This document shows, piece after piece, positions 1-6,924 of a DNA stretch of 8,626 bases (positions are counted from its first letter, which is position 1; every line of letters begins with the position of its first letter). Origin of the DNA: Planctomycetota bacterium (GTDB taxonomy: Bacteria; Planctomycetota; UBA1135; GCA-002686595). The notes under the pieces are model-generated. The model searched no databases. It worked only from the letters and a program-made list of their open reading frames with translations, and was not told where the DNA came from. Position numbers and translations under genes: made by a program. The DNA lies in assembly GCA_029259675.1 (NCBI GenBank), contig JAJDES010000098.1, positions 1-8,626 on the forward strand, written 5' to 3'.

Positions 1-246
1 CATTTCAGCAGGCAATGAGTCAACCGCGCGACGGTACTCCGCCAGACCGCATCCTTCTATGGATTCCCCACGCAAAACGGGACGGTCAAGTTGACTAGCT
101 TCGAACTCTAGCTCTTGGCTCATTCCCTGGGCGACCATGGCCTGCCAACGCTCATCCAAGTGATGCGAGCGAACCACTATTGCTGTTGTAAGGAGAGCGG
201 TTAGGGCACTGAGCCCAACAAAAGTGCTGCTAGCAAGGCGATTCAT
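1..246 (-). CDS. N-terminal part of an unrecognised membrane-anchored or exported protein (runs off the left edge)
   Basis: The reverse strand reads ATG at 246-244 and stays open for 82 codons to the window edge, so only the N-terminus is visible. A strong ribosome binding site, AGGAG at 257-253, lies 6 bases upstream and fixes the start. The protein begins MNRLASSTF and has one hydrophobic stretch at about residues 8-25 (VGLSALTALLTTAIVV), behind a single Arg. This suggests a signal anchor or signal peptide. After it comes a soluble stretch rich in Glu and Gln, then RPVLRGESIEGCGLAEYRRAV at about residues 56-76. From memory, I associate a segment of the type RPVLRGE...Y..AL with uncharacterised membrane-anchored proteins of Planctomycetota and Myxococcota; I cannot confirm this. 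No catalytic motif is visible and no function is proposed. It is on the same strand as the thioredoxin-like gene, 367 bases away, and probably has its own promoter. Confidence 0.75.
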   Translation of the reverse strand, partial: MNRLASSTFVGLSALTALLTTAIVVRSHHLDERWQAMVAQGMSQELEFEASQLDRPVLRGESIEGCGLAEYRRAVDSLPAEM

Positions 247-613
247 AACTAACTCCTCGCCAAGGCCTCGCGCCGATCTTGAGCCTAGGCAAGCAATAGC
301 TCTTAAATGGGCACTCAAAATAGACGGCCAAATCCAATCAATAGAACACCCTATTTCGTTCGCCCCAAACTATCGATCTAGGTTCGAGCCCACTACCTAC
401 AAAGGGGCTCCCCGCACAAAAGGATCAAACCAATGTCAACCAGTCAGACCATCCAAACGACTCCCTCTCAAGCCTCACCCTCGAACCCATCTACCCGCAC
501 CTGCTGGATTGTTCGAGCTGGGCGCGGTCGTGGATTTTAAATTATGCGCTTCCAATGCGGCACATTATGGTGGCTAGCGTGCGACGAGGTGTGCGACTCC
601 GTTGCTCCTGTAG
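247..613. other. Intergenic region, 367 bases, no gene recognised
   Basis: This gap lies between the left-edge minus-strand gene and the stop of the thioredoxin-like gene, so it should hold the promoter of the former and the 3' end of the latter transcript. I see no convincing -35/-10 pair. A plus-strand frame is open from 224 to 577. Its Arg/Pro-rich composition, lack of a ribosome binding site and overlap with the left gene's start argue against it. Reading the minus strand, a weak 6-bp stem (ATGTGC with GCGCAT, about 563-542) is followed by an A/T-rich stretch. It might serve as a poor terminator for the lipoprotein gene, but it lacks a clear U-run. Confidence 0.5.
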
Positions 614-1282
614 TCATTCGGCGAGCAGAAAATTGATGGCTTGCTCAAGTGCGCGGAAGTCCTCGTCGCATTGCGCGTGGGTTGAATCGTCGGAACGATG
701 GAACTCGGGTCCGGGATGCACGAAACGCACGATTCCGTCCGCATCGCACAGGAAGCTGGCACTGGTCGCTGAGCGCGGTCCGGTCGAGAGCCACAACTCC
801 ACAAGCGAAGTCCACTCAGCGTCTACGGCTATTCGTCCGTGGTAGCCCCGTTCAAGTGCACCCGCGCGAACCTTCTCAAAGTCGACACTGTCAATCGCTC
901 GCGCCGGCTTCGGATGGTAGACGGCAATGGTCTGCAGTCCGCGATCGGCATAGGTGACGCGCAGCTGCTCCAGTGCGGGCAGTGACGCGACGCAAAACGG
1001 GCAGGTGTTGGTCCACCAGCGCACCAACGTCGCGCGCGCTGCGGGCAAGCCACCGGGAAGGCCGAGTTCAATCGAGCTGGGAATCCTTGCACCGATTCGA
1101 TCTGCGCCGGAACGGGGGGCCGGCATAGCCTTCGGCACCGATTGCACACTGTTAGTTGCGGGCGGAGTCTCGGGCTCCAATTGCGAATGGCAGGCTGCGA
1201 GCAGCGCCGCTAAGGCCATGGCGAGGAGATACGGAGTCAGGTTCCGGTCGCAACCACGACCACTTATCTGTAAAGCGCTCAC
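614..1282 (-). CDS. Thioredoxin-fold (TlpA/redoxin-like) lipoprotein with CPFC motif
   Basis: A 222-residue protein of the thioredoxin superfamily, TlpA/redoxin type, probably attached to a membrane facing the periplasm, where such proteins reduce or relay disulfides. The start chosen is GTG at 1282, because AGGAGG (1297-1292) stands 9 bases upstream. The frame is open further upstream, but that part has no comparable signal. Residues 15-31 form a lipoprotein signal (hydrophobic core, then LLAAC) with Cys31 as the lipidation site. A Pro/Ala-rich linker runs to about residue 65. The fold begins near residue 71; RWWTNTCPFC puts the redox motif at Cys94-Cys97, and YHPKP follows at 122-126. The strand that normally carries the cis-proline reads ATSASFLCDADG (172-183), with Ser174 where Pro is usual. 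Two further cysteines are Cys179 and Cys205. The motif HPGPEFH (189-195) may mark a distinct subfamily. The family assignment is solid; the redox partner is unknown. Confidence 0.9.
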   Translation of the reverse strand: MSALQISGRGCDRNLTPYLLAMALAALLAACHSQLEPETPPATNSVQSVPKAMPAPRSGADRIGARIPSSIELGLPGGLPAARATLVRWWTNTCPFCVASLPALEQLRVTYADRGLQTIAVYHPKPARAIDSVDFEKVRAGALERGYHGRIAVDAEWTSLVELWLSTGPRSATSASFLCDADGIVRFVHPGPEFHRSDDSTHAQCDEDFRALEQAINFLLAE

Positions 1283-1291
1283 GTGGGATTG

Positions 1292-1297
1292 CCTCCT
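1292..1297 (-). promoter_or_regulatory. Shine-Dalgarno sequence of the thioredoxin-like lipoprotein gene
   Basis: AGGAGG on the minus strand, 9 bases before GTG at 1282. It is the reason for choosing the GTG start over the upstream ATG at 1354. The choice also gives a lipoprotein signal peptide of normal length. The motif overlaps a TAG (1298-1296) that closes an otherwise unconvincing upstream frame. Confidence 0.8.
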
Positions 1298-1485
1298 AAA
1301 CGTAGTCGAGATCATTCGTATCGAGCAGGGCCCTAGCATTGTCCGTGATTCCAAGGTTCAGCGAAGGTGAATTGAAAACCCTGCAAATGCGTTGGAGTGT
1401 CTTGATCTTTGAATTTGGCGACTCTTTGTGCAGCACTAGACGGTAGCCAAAGTGCGACAAAGCGTGGGGCTTCGTACCTGACCAT

Positions 1486-1863
1486 TTACTGATCGACTTC
1501 GAAGTCATCTTCTCTGAGCTTCGCTCGGCCGTCACCCTGCAACACCCACAATTCGCGATGGATCACGCCCGCCGCCTTATTCATCTTCCACTTAGCCGTA
1601 AGCAACGCGCTCGCCTCGTCGATGATTTGCAGCTTGGACCCAAAGTACTCAACACTTGAATACCCGCCATCCATGAGGCCTTGCCAGAACGCTTGAATAG
1701 CAGAGACGCCGTTGAATTCGCCAAAGGGGCGCGCATTCATTACAGCACCATCCTCGTAATGAGCAGCACAACCAGCCGCATCACCAGCATTGAAGGCAAA
1801 CCTCCAACCTTCACTTCCCAAGTTCACGGCATCCAACACGATTCGCTTCTGTTCTGCATTCAT
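1486..1863 (-). CDS. SnoaL/DUF4440-like protein of the NTF2 fold
   Basis: A 125-residue protein resembling the NTF2-like superfamily (SnoaL or DUF4440 type), whose members form small cone-shaped alpha-beta barrels, often dimers. They act as enzymes of varied chemistry, binding proteins or immunity factors. Family-like features include the N-terminal helix followed by WRFAFNAGDAAGCAAHYEDGAVM (20-42), the usual 'helix, short loop, acid, A, V' entry. GVSAIQAFWQGLMDGG (52-67) matches the G...I..FW.....GG segment. The C-terminal strands are LLTAKWKM (87-94) and HRELWVLQGDG (102-112). The length is typical for the family. ATG at 1863 is chosen because the family's N-terminal helix starts there. No good ribosome binding site precedes it, and the frame stays open to a GTG at 2007, so a longer product cannot be excluded. 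It lies upstream of the thioredoxin-like gene on the same strand with a 203-base gap, so co-transcription is possible. The substrate is unknown. Confidence 0.8.
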   Translation of the reverse strand: MNAEQKRIVLDAVNLGSEGWRFAFNAGDAAGCAAHYEDGAVMNARPFGEFNGVSAIQAFWQGLMDGGYSSVEYFGSKLQIIDEASALLTAKWKMNKAAGVIHRELWVLQGDGRAKLREDDFEVDQ

Positions 1864-2076
1864 AGTGAATAGTTCGATTACGGCGCTGGGGATTCGAGCC
1901 CCATCTGCTTCAAACTGAGTCCAAGCGTTGCCCCTGATTAGAATTGATTCGAAGGGGAATTGAAAATTAGCTGAAGCCGGCACAGTGCCGCGGACCTTGG
2001 ATACCACCGTTGTTTGTGAGGTACCAAACGCGGGCCAGGCTACGACAAGGTCCTGCGACCCCCTATCGCCGGTGAG

Positions 2077-2104
2077 TTCTCGCCGTATTGATTCTCGCCG
2101 TATT
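2077..2104 (+). repeat. Tandem direct repeat, 13 bases, 15-base period
   Basis: TTCTCGCCGTATT occurs at 2077-2089 and again, identically, at 2092-2104, separated by GA. It lies 70-97 bases upstream of the sigma-factor start. Two exact 13-mers this close together are not expected by chance. The position suggests a regulator binding site or a small local duplication in the promoter region. Confidence 0.7.
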
Positions 2105-2105
2105 A

Positions 2106-2125
2106 TGAGATTCTTCTGAGATTCT
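2106..2125 (+). repeat. Tandem direct repeat, 9 bases, 11-base period
   Basis: TGAGATTCT occurs at 2106-2114 and 2117-2125, one base after the preceding repeat pair ends. The 11-base period is close to one helical turn, so a protein could contact both copies on the same DNA face. It may be an operator or promoter element of the sigma-factor gene; no known motif is recognised. Confidence 0.6.
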
Positions 2126-2173
2126 AGACTCCTTTGGAATCGTGGTGGCGTTCTCTTCAGCGGAGTGTGTCCG

Positions 2174-4936
2174 ATGACGAACCCAAATCCCCATATCGCG
2201 CAGGAGCTTCTCTCCCATCAGGCCTTCCTGAGGCGGCTTGCGATTGATCTCGTTGGGGAAGATGCCGACGACCTAGTCCAAGATGTTTGGAAGAGGGCGC
2301 TGGAGCGTCCGCCACACCATGGCTATCAACTGCGCGGCTGGTTGACCCGGGTCGCGCGCAACTTGGTGGCCGATCGCTGGCGCGGTGAGACGCGCCGCAC
2401 AGATCGAGAAAAGCGCAGGGCATGTGAACAACCTGCGGCGGATGAGCTCGATGCGCGCTTCGAGCTGCGCAAGGAGCTGGTCCGAGCTTTGGACTCCCTC
2501 AACCAACCATGTCGCGAAACGATTCTGTTGCGCTACTTCGAGGGCCTTGGGCCACTTGATATTGCCGATCGCCAGGGAATACCTGTGGCGACAGTGAAGA
2601 CGCGCCTGCGGCGAGGGTTAGCACTGCTGCGCGAAACACTAGACAAGCAGTACGGCGGCGACCGCGCCACTTGGATGTCCGCAGTAACGGCGCTCGGTGT
2701 ACCTGTCGGCAGCGGCGGCATGACCGGCACCTTTGTGACAGGAGCGATAGCCATGGGAACAATGATGAAGGTGACTGCCGCGGTTCTCCTGGCGGCGGCC
2801 TGTGTGTACTTCGCTACACGAACAACCGCGGTTGACTCACCACAGATGGCAGCCGTCGAACCCCCGGCGACCAACGCGGAGCTTGTCGGCGTTGAAACCT
2901 TGTCGGCTACCGAACTTGCAACTGAAGTCCCGACCGCGGAAGGCATGGGACGGAGCCCGGTCGCAGAGAAACCTCCCGTCGGGGCAATTGTGTCCGGAGG
3001 AATCAACGTACTGCGCATCGTCCTTGAGGGGATCAACGAAGCGGACGCACAGATGGCGACGGTCTTGTTGACGGGGGTGAACGAGCGCAACGACTGGCTC
3101 CCAGAGATCCGAGACTCGTGGCAGTGCAAGGGACTGACAAACGAATTTGACATCGATCCGTTCTTAGCAAGCGCGCACCGACATGAAGACCTGCGCGCCA
3201 CTGAGTTGGAAGTCGAGGTCCGGCATCCGCATTACTTATCCCAACGGACCCTCGTTGCTCTTTCCCGCGGCGTGAAATCGGCCCACGGCAAAATCGTTCA
3301 CGAGGCTCGAATTCGGCTCGTCCGGCCAGGATTCTGGCCGAAGTTCAAACTGTCCGTGCGCGACGCGAATACGCGAGCGCACCTCGAAGACGTCGAGCTT
3401 CGCTTTACATACGGAGTCGGCAGTGCAGCATGGGGCCGGAATGAAGTGAGCAGTTTGCTCGACGACGGCCTGAGATCGCCCATTGAGCTTATGGGCGGAC
3501 ACGAGCCGAATATGCCGGAGTTCACGGTAGCCGGCTTGGCGCTCATGCCTGCGACGGGCGAGTTGCCCCGGCTCGTTGAGCTCGGCGAAGTCTCTGGCAA
3601 TCCGAAGATCGTTCGCAGATTCGCACCCGAGCTCGGCATCATCGTTTTTGCGCAAGCGCCCGGTTACGCCCCGGGTTCGATCACGGTCGACGTCTCGGAA
3701 AACGATGAGCGCGAGCTGCTGCTAGAGCCCTCGGCCGAGCTGTCTGTGCGGTTGGCGAACATGCAACTTGAGCAATACGCTGCGCTCGAAACGACGGCCA
3801 CGCTCTGCGTCTACTGGGTAAGAGAGGACGGGGGCAATCAGTATGTCCGCTTCGAGCCGCTCAACGAAATGCTCGAGACTGAAGGACTGCGGCTCGATAG
3901 CCTTGCGCCCGGCGAGTACCGCGTCGCGGTCGAACTGGGCGGAGGGGGCTGGGCGAAACGGCCCGTGCTAGCGAGCGGCGAGATAACTCTTGCCGCTGGC
4001 GATTGGCGCGAGCTGGTACTGACGCTGGAGAATCCGCCCGCGTCGCCGGAGCACGCAACCCTCGGCGGCGTTGTCTCCTTCCCCGTCTTCGGTGGTGAGG
4101 AAGAGGCGCGGTTGCAATTCTACGAGGTCGCCAAACACGACTCTGTCGGGACTCAGGCTCGGTATCAGCCCATCGCAGACATCGACCTCTCGCTAACTGA
4201 CCTTGAGCGCGTCGGCGGGACGCTTCCCACCTGGTCCTTCCGAGTGGAGGACTTGCCCGTTGGCCTCTATCAAATCCAGCTTTGGCCGTTGTTGAAGAGC
4301 TGGATGATCGAGGTCCCGGCCGGCGGAGTTGAAGGCGTACGGCTCGTGATCCCGGAGCTCGCTGAGGTGCTTCTCGAAACCGTCGACGCGCGAACCGGCG
4401 AGCGAATACCGATCGACCAAATCTATTACCGCAACGAGGAGGTACTTCCGCAACGGGTGCAAATGGGCAGGGCCAAGGCGGATCTCGAAGAGCCTGGCCT
4501 ATTCCGCTTCTGGGCGGTGCCCGGCGAAGCGATCACTTATCCCTACTTGATCGCGAGCCCGCTGGACTATGGAAAGCGCAGCAAGCACCTGCGTCTGGCC
4601 CCTGGATTCCAGTCAGTGCGCTTCCAGCTCGAGCCCGTCTACGCCTTCCGTATCGAATTCCGCGACGGCGGGGTCGCCCTGGATCGATTCGACGAACTCT
4701 CCGGCAGCTCGTACAGCGCGATCCAAGAGTCCATTCGTGCAGTCAATCACAAAGGTCGCCTGACGGACCTCAAACTTTCAGGGAATGCGCTGATCGCGGA
4801 AGTCAGCGCCCCCGGGATCTACGAGTTCAGTCTTGAAGGCGTCGGCACCGACCGCTTCCTCCCCATCCCACCCCAGCTGGTCGCCGTACGCGCGGGCGAG
4901 AAGGACGAAGTGATCGTCGAGTTATACCGGAAGTAG
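2174..4936 (+). CDS. ECF-type sigma factor fused to a transmembrane segment and a large beta-rich extracytoplasmic domain
   Basis: A 920-residue fusion, about five times the length of an ordinary ECF sigma factor. Residues 12-80 are sigma region 2: DDLVQDVWKRAL (32-43) is the core-binding helix, and RGWLTRVARNLVADRWR (54-70) is the -10 recognition helix. Residues 95-157 are region 4, with ETILLRYFEGL (115-125) and the helix-turn-helix IADRQGIPVATVKTRLRRG (130-148). A hydrophobic segment at about 197-214 (MMKVTAAVLLAAACVYFA) follows, consistent with one membrane span that leaves the sigma part inside. A Pro/Ala/Glu-rich linker reaches about 275. The rest is beta-rich, with recurring prealbumin/carboxypeptidase-regulatory-like turns: SLAPGEYRVAV (576-586), DLPVGLYQIQL (693-703) and SAPGIYEFSL (878-887). 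ATG at 2174 is preferred over GTG at 2165 because GGAG (2162-2165) is 8 bases upstream. Inference: the outer domain senses a ligand or envelope state and controls release or activity of the tethered sigma domain. No anti-sigma gene lies beside it. Confidence 0.88.
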   Translation: MTNPNPHIAQELLSHQAFLRRLAIDLVGEDADDLVQDVWKRALERPPHHGYQLRGWLTRVARNLVADRWRGETRRTDREKRRACEQPAADELDARFELRKELVRALDSLNQPCRETILLRYFEGLGPLDIADRQGIPVATVKTRLRRGLALLRETLDKQYGGDRATWMSAVTALGVPVGSGGMTGTFVTGAIAMGTMMKVTAAVLLAAACVYFATRTTAVDSPQMAAVEPPATNAELVGVETLSATELATEVPTAEGMGRSPVAEKPPVGAIVSGGINVLRIVLEGINEADAQMATVLLTGVNERNDWLPEIRDSWQCKGLTNEFDIDPFLASAHRHEDLRATELEVEVRHPHYLSQRTLVALSRGVKSAHGKIVHEARIRLVRPGFWPKFKLSVRDANTRAHLEDVELRFTYGVGSAAWGRNEVSSLLDDGLRSPIELMGGHEPNMPEFTVAGLALMPATGELPRLVELGEVSGNPKIVRRFAPELGIIVFAQAPGYAPGSITVDVSENDERELLLEPSAELSVRLANMQLEQYAALETTATLCVYWVREDGGNQYVRFEPLNEMLETEGLRLDSLAPGEYRVAVELGGGGWAKRPVLASGEITLAAGDWRELVLTLENPPASPEHATLGGVVSFPVFGGEEEARLQFYEVAKHDSVGTQARYQPIADIDLSLTDLERVGGTLPTWSFRVEDLPVGLYQIQLWPLLKSWMIEVPAGGVEGVRLVIPELAEVLLETVDARTGERIPIDQIYYRNEEVLPQRVQMGRAKADLEEPGLFRFWAVPGEAITYPYLIASPLDYGKRSKHLRLAPGFQSVRFQLEPVYAFRIEFRDGGVALDRFDELSGSSYSAIQESIRAVNHKGRLTDLKLSGNALIAEVSAPGIYEFSLEGVGTDRFLPIPPQLVAVRAGEKDEVIVELYRK
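2741..2755 (+). promoter_or_regulatory. Possible internal ribosome binding site and ATG within the sigma-factor fusion gene
   Basis: GGAG at 2741-2744 lies 8 bases before an in-frame ATG at 2753 (Met194), just ahead of the membrane segment. The spacing equals that of the main start. Initiation here would give a 727-residue membrane protein without the sigma domains, beginning MGTMMKVTAAVLL, which resembles a signal anchor. The sequence alone cannot show that it is used. Confidence 0.3.
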
Positions 4937-4937
4937 C

Positions 4938-5222
4938 GATTCGGAGTCAGGCTCGCTCTACGAAGCATGGAGTGACCCCTTTGCGGTCCACGCACCCGTC
5001 GGCTCTTTCGAACCCAACCCCTTTGGCCTGCACGACACCATCGGCAACGTAAACGAGTACTGCGCCGACGAGCCCACCGCAACGACCGCCGCGATCGTGC
5101 TGGGCGGCGCCTTCGACACAGGCGCCAGCGAAGCGCGCGTGACAGCCCGCCACTTCACCTTCCTGTCAGCGGCCACAGCCAACGCCGGCCTACGACCGGC
5201 TCGCTCCATCGATGACATCTAA
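4938..5222 (+). pseudogene. C-terminal remnant of an SUMF1/FGE-sulfatase-like domain
   Basis: Translation in this frame gives 94 residues before a TAA. They contain a recognisable SUMF1-type C-terminus: HAPVGSFEPNPFGLHDTIGNV, then NEYC, GGAF, ARVTARHF and a closing GLRPAR. In intact family members these correspond to APVGSF.PN.FGL.D..GNVWEWC, RGGS(W/F), R.A.R and G(F/L)R.AR. The upstream two thirds of the domain are absent. The frame has a TGA at 4911 and no usable start codon, and it is offset from the sigma-factor gene that stops at 4936. It is therefore a decayed fragment rather than a functional gene. The WEW of the core motif has become NEY, and there is no cysteine at the position of the FGE catalytic pair. 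The source was more likely a non-catalytic, kinase- or surface-protein-associated SUMF1 domain than a true sulfatase-activating enzyme. Confidence 0.8.
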
Positions 5223-5574
5223 TACGGTGGCATCTGTGAAAAGCTCTATTTAGTCAAGTGCTGATGGGCCGCCGCCAGTCGGCTATTTCGGACGATCCAC
5301 GCCTAAGCTTCACTAAGTAGTCTGGTGCAAGCGGCAAGCACTGCCAATGCAACGCGGCCGAGGACGCAGGCTGTGCGCCCTGCCGGTTTGTGAACTGCGT
5401 GCGCTTCCCTATCCCGCGGTTCATAACGCCATGCCAAGCATTCGCTTCAGCCTGCTTTGATCGCCGTATTGCTTCACCTCTCAGTGCAAGAATGATGGAG
5501 CGGGCGCCGGCTGCAAAAATTTGCCGGGGGAGAATGGTGGCGTAGGGGAACGCGGTCCCGTATCACCAACACCA
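5223..5574. other. Intergenic region, 352 bases, no gene recognised
   Basis: This lies between the SUMF1 remnant and the DUF2254 gene. I see no further remnant of the SUMF1 domain, no convincing terminator after the sigma gene and no clear promoter. TCGCCGTATTG at 5461-5471 repeats 11 bases found at 2080-2090 upstream of the sigma gene. A match of that length can arise by chance in a window this size. The frame of the DUF2254 protein is open back to 5521 (TTG), but without a ribosome binding site. Confidence 0.5.
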
Positions 5575-6924
5575 ATGAACGCAAGTTTAATCAAGTCGGT
5601 GCAGGATATTCGGGGCAGCTATTGGTTCCTTCCGACATTGATGGCCATTGCATCAATTGGACTTTCCGTCGCGACGACCCACATCGACACCGTCTATGGA
5701 GCAGATTGGTTACGGTCCTACAGTTGGCTGTACTACAACCAAGCCGAAGGCGCTCGAGCAACACTCACGGCCATCGCCGGATCGATGATCACGGTTGCCG
5801 GCGTCACCTTCTCAATGACCATGGTCGCGGTGTCCTTCGCGTCGGCCCAGTTCGGCCCGAGGCTAATCGGCAATTTCATGCGCGACCGTGGCAACCAGGT
5901 CACGCTTGGTACATTCATTGCCACATTCGTCTACTCGCTGCTGGTTCTACGTTCGGTGCGCGGAGCTGAACACGGCACTGGCGAAGATACGCTCGCAGCA
6001 TTTGTGCCTCACCTCTCCGTGTTGACGGCCATTGTGCTCGCCCTAGCCAGTGTTGCCGTGCTGATCTACTTCATTCATCACATTCCAGAAACGATCAACA
6101 TCGGGAACATAACGGCCAAGTTGGGCGCTGATCTAAAGCGAAACGTCACCGTTCAATTTCCCGAAGGATTCGGTTGTGAGGAGTCGAGCGTAACGGTTGA
6201 TCAGAGTGCGCAAGCCGAAACTCAGGAGTTCGCATCCATCAATTCGAGATGCGATGGCTACCTGCAAGCAATCGATGAAAATGCGCTCCTGAGAATGGCC
6301 TCAAAGAACGATGTTGTTGTGCGCATTCAGTGCCGGCCAGGTGATTTTGTTGTTGAAGGTTCTGTATTGGCTGAAGTCCGTCCTGCCGACAAGGCCGACG
6401 AAGAGCTCGACCAGGCCATTCATTCTTGCTTCGCCACGGGCCTAGAGCGCACGGCGACTCAAGACATGCTGTTTCTCGTAGACCAGTTGGTTGAGATCAT
6501 GGCTCGAGCCTTGTCTCCCGGAGTCAACGACCCATTTACGGCATCGAATTGCATCGATTGGTTACGCGCCGCACTGCATGAGCTGATGGGCCGCAAGCCT
6601 CCGGAGGCGCAGCGTTACGATGCGGATGGAAACCTTCGCGTCGTCGTGCACCCCGTCTCCTTCGAGACCTTCACGTCCAGCGTATTCGATCAGTCACGAG
6701 AATACGTAGCTTCCGACCTATGCGCGGCCATACAAACAATGTCCGTCATTGGCGAGCTGGCGGCGAAGGCCAAAACTGCGAATCAGCGTGAGGTGCTTGC
6801 AAGTCACGCCGAAGCGCTGGCGCATACCTGCAAGGACCTTCTGCCCGGAGAACGGTCGCGTCAGACGCTTGCTCGCCGCTACGGCGAACTTCAGGAGCAC
6901 TTTTCGGATCCCGTGTCGCTTTGA
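5575..6924 (+). CDS. DUF2254 domain-containing integral membrane protein
   Basis: A 449-residue protein matching the uncharacterised DUF2254 family (COG4325). It has four predicted membrane spans at about residues 17-35, 62-88, 108-126 and 146-168. The family signature is clear after the second span: FASAQFGPRLIGNFMRDRGN (88-107) followed by QVTLGTFIATFVYSLLVLRS. The soluble C-terminal half carries SRCDGYLQAID (224-233), CRPGDFV (253-259) and RALSPGVNDPFTA (311-323), the last being the other strongly conserved block. The length is normal for the family, so it looks intact. ATG at 5575 fits the usual N-terminus (a short charged stretch, then the first span). It lacks a good Shine-Dalgarno sequence, and an in-frame TTG at 5521 is the alternative. 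The family's function is unknown; a transport or channel role in the inner membrane is only a guess. The next gene is 226 bases downstream with its own likely promoter. Confidence 0.92.
   Translation: MNASLIKSVQDIRGSYWFLPTLMAIASIGLSVATTHIDTVYGADWLRSYSWLYYNQAEGARATLTAIAGSMITVAGVTFSMTMVAVSFASAQFGPRLIGNFMRDRGNQVTLGTFIATFVYSLLVLRSVRGAEHGTGEDTLAAFVPHLSVLTAIVLALASVAVLIYFIHHIPETINIGNITAKLGADLKRNVTVQFPEGFGCEESSVTVDQSAQAETQEFASINSRCDGYLQAIDENALLRMASKNDVVVRIQCRPGDFVVEGSVLAEVRPADKADEELDQAIHSCFATGLERTATQDMLFLVDQLVEIMARALSPGVNDPFTASNCIDWLRAALHELMGRKPPEAQRYDADGNLRVVVHPVSFETFTSSVFDQSREYVASDLCAAIQTMSVIGELAAKAKTANQREVLASHAEALAHTCKDLLPGERSRQTLARRYGELQEHFSDPVSL

Larger units (their letters stand above)
1864..2173. 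other. Divergent intergenic region between the NTF2-like gene and the sigma-factor gene
   Basis: About 310 bases must contain the promoters for both divergent genes. I see two sets of tandem direct repeats near the sigma gene (listed separately) and a 13-base inverted repeat CGGCACAGTGCCG at 1978-1990. Inverted repeats of that size are common by chance. No -35/-10 pair stands out on either strand. If the NTF2-like protein actually began at the GTG at 2007, the true gap would shrink to about 166 bases and the inverted repeat would lie inside coding sequence. Confidence 0.5.

Noticed and set aside
376..395. GGTTCGAGCCC, resembling a tRNA T-loop and therefore a tRNA end or integration site
   Set aside because: The flanking five-base stem does not pair, and no anticodon arm, D-arm or acceptor stem is present upstream.
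224..577. Plus-strand open frame of 117 codons in the left intergenic region
   Set aside because: It has no ribosome binding site, overlaps the well-supported start of the minus-strand gene, and has a composition (Pro/Arg/His-rich, no recognisable fold) typical of chance frames.
1126..1146. GGCACCGATTGCA as a sigma-54 promoter
   Set aside because: The gap between GG and GC is 8 bases instead of 10, and it lies inside the thioredoxin-like gene with no gene downstream on that strand.
954..1370. Plus-strand open frame antisense to the thioredoxin-like gene
   Set aside because: It is a shadow of the GC-rich coding strand; the opposite strand has a clear family match, a lipoprotein signal and a Shine-Dalgarno sequence.
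1296..1535. Minus-strand open frame of 79 codons between the NTF2-like and thioredoxin-like genes, with its TAG inside the next gene's AGGAGG
   Set aside because: The arrangement looks like translational coupling, but the frame overlaps the end of the NTF2-like gene, has only a GTG start without a ribosome binding site, and resembles no family I know.
1978..1990. Perfect inverted repeat CGGCACAGTGCCG as an operator
   Set aside because: Inverted repeats with six-base arms occur by chance many times in a window this long, and nothing else ties it to a promoter.
5492..5545. Seventeen-codon frame upstream of the DUF2254 gene as a leader peptide
   Set aside because: It has no ribosome binding site and ends about 30 bases before the downstream start without overlapping it; short frames like this are expected by chance.
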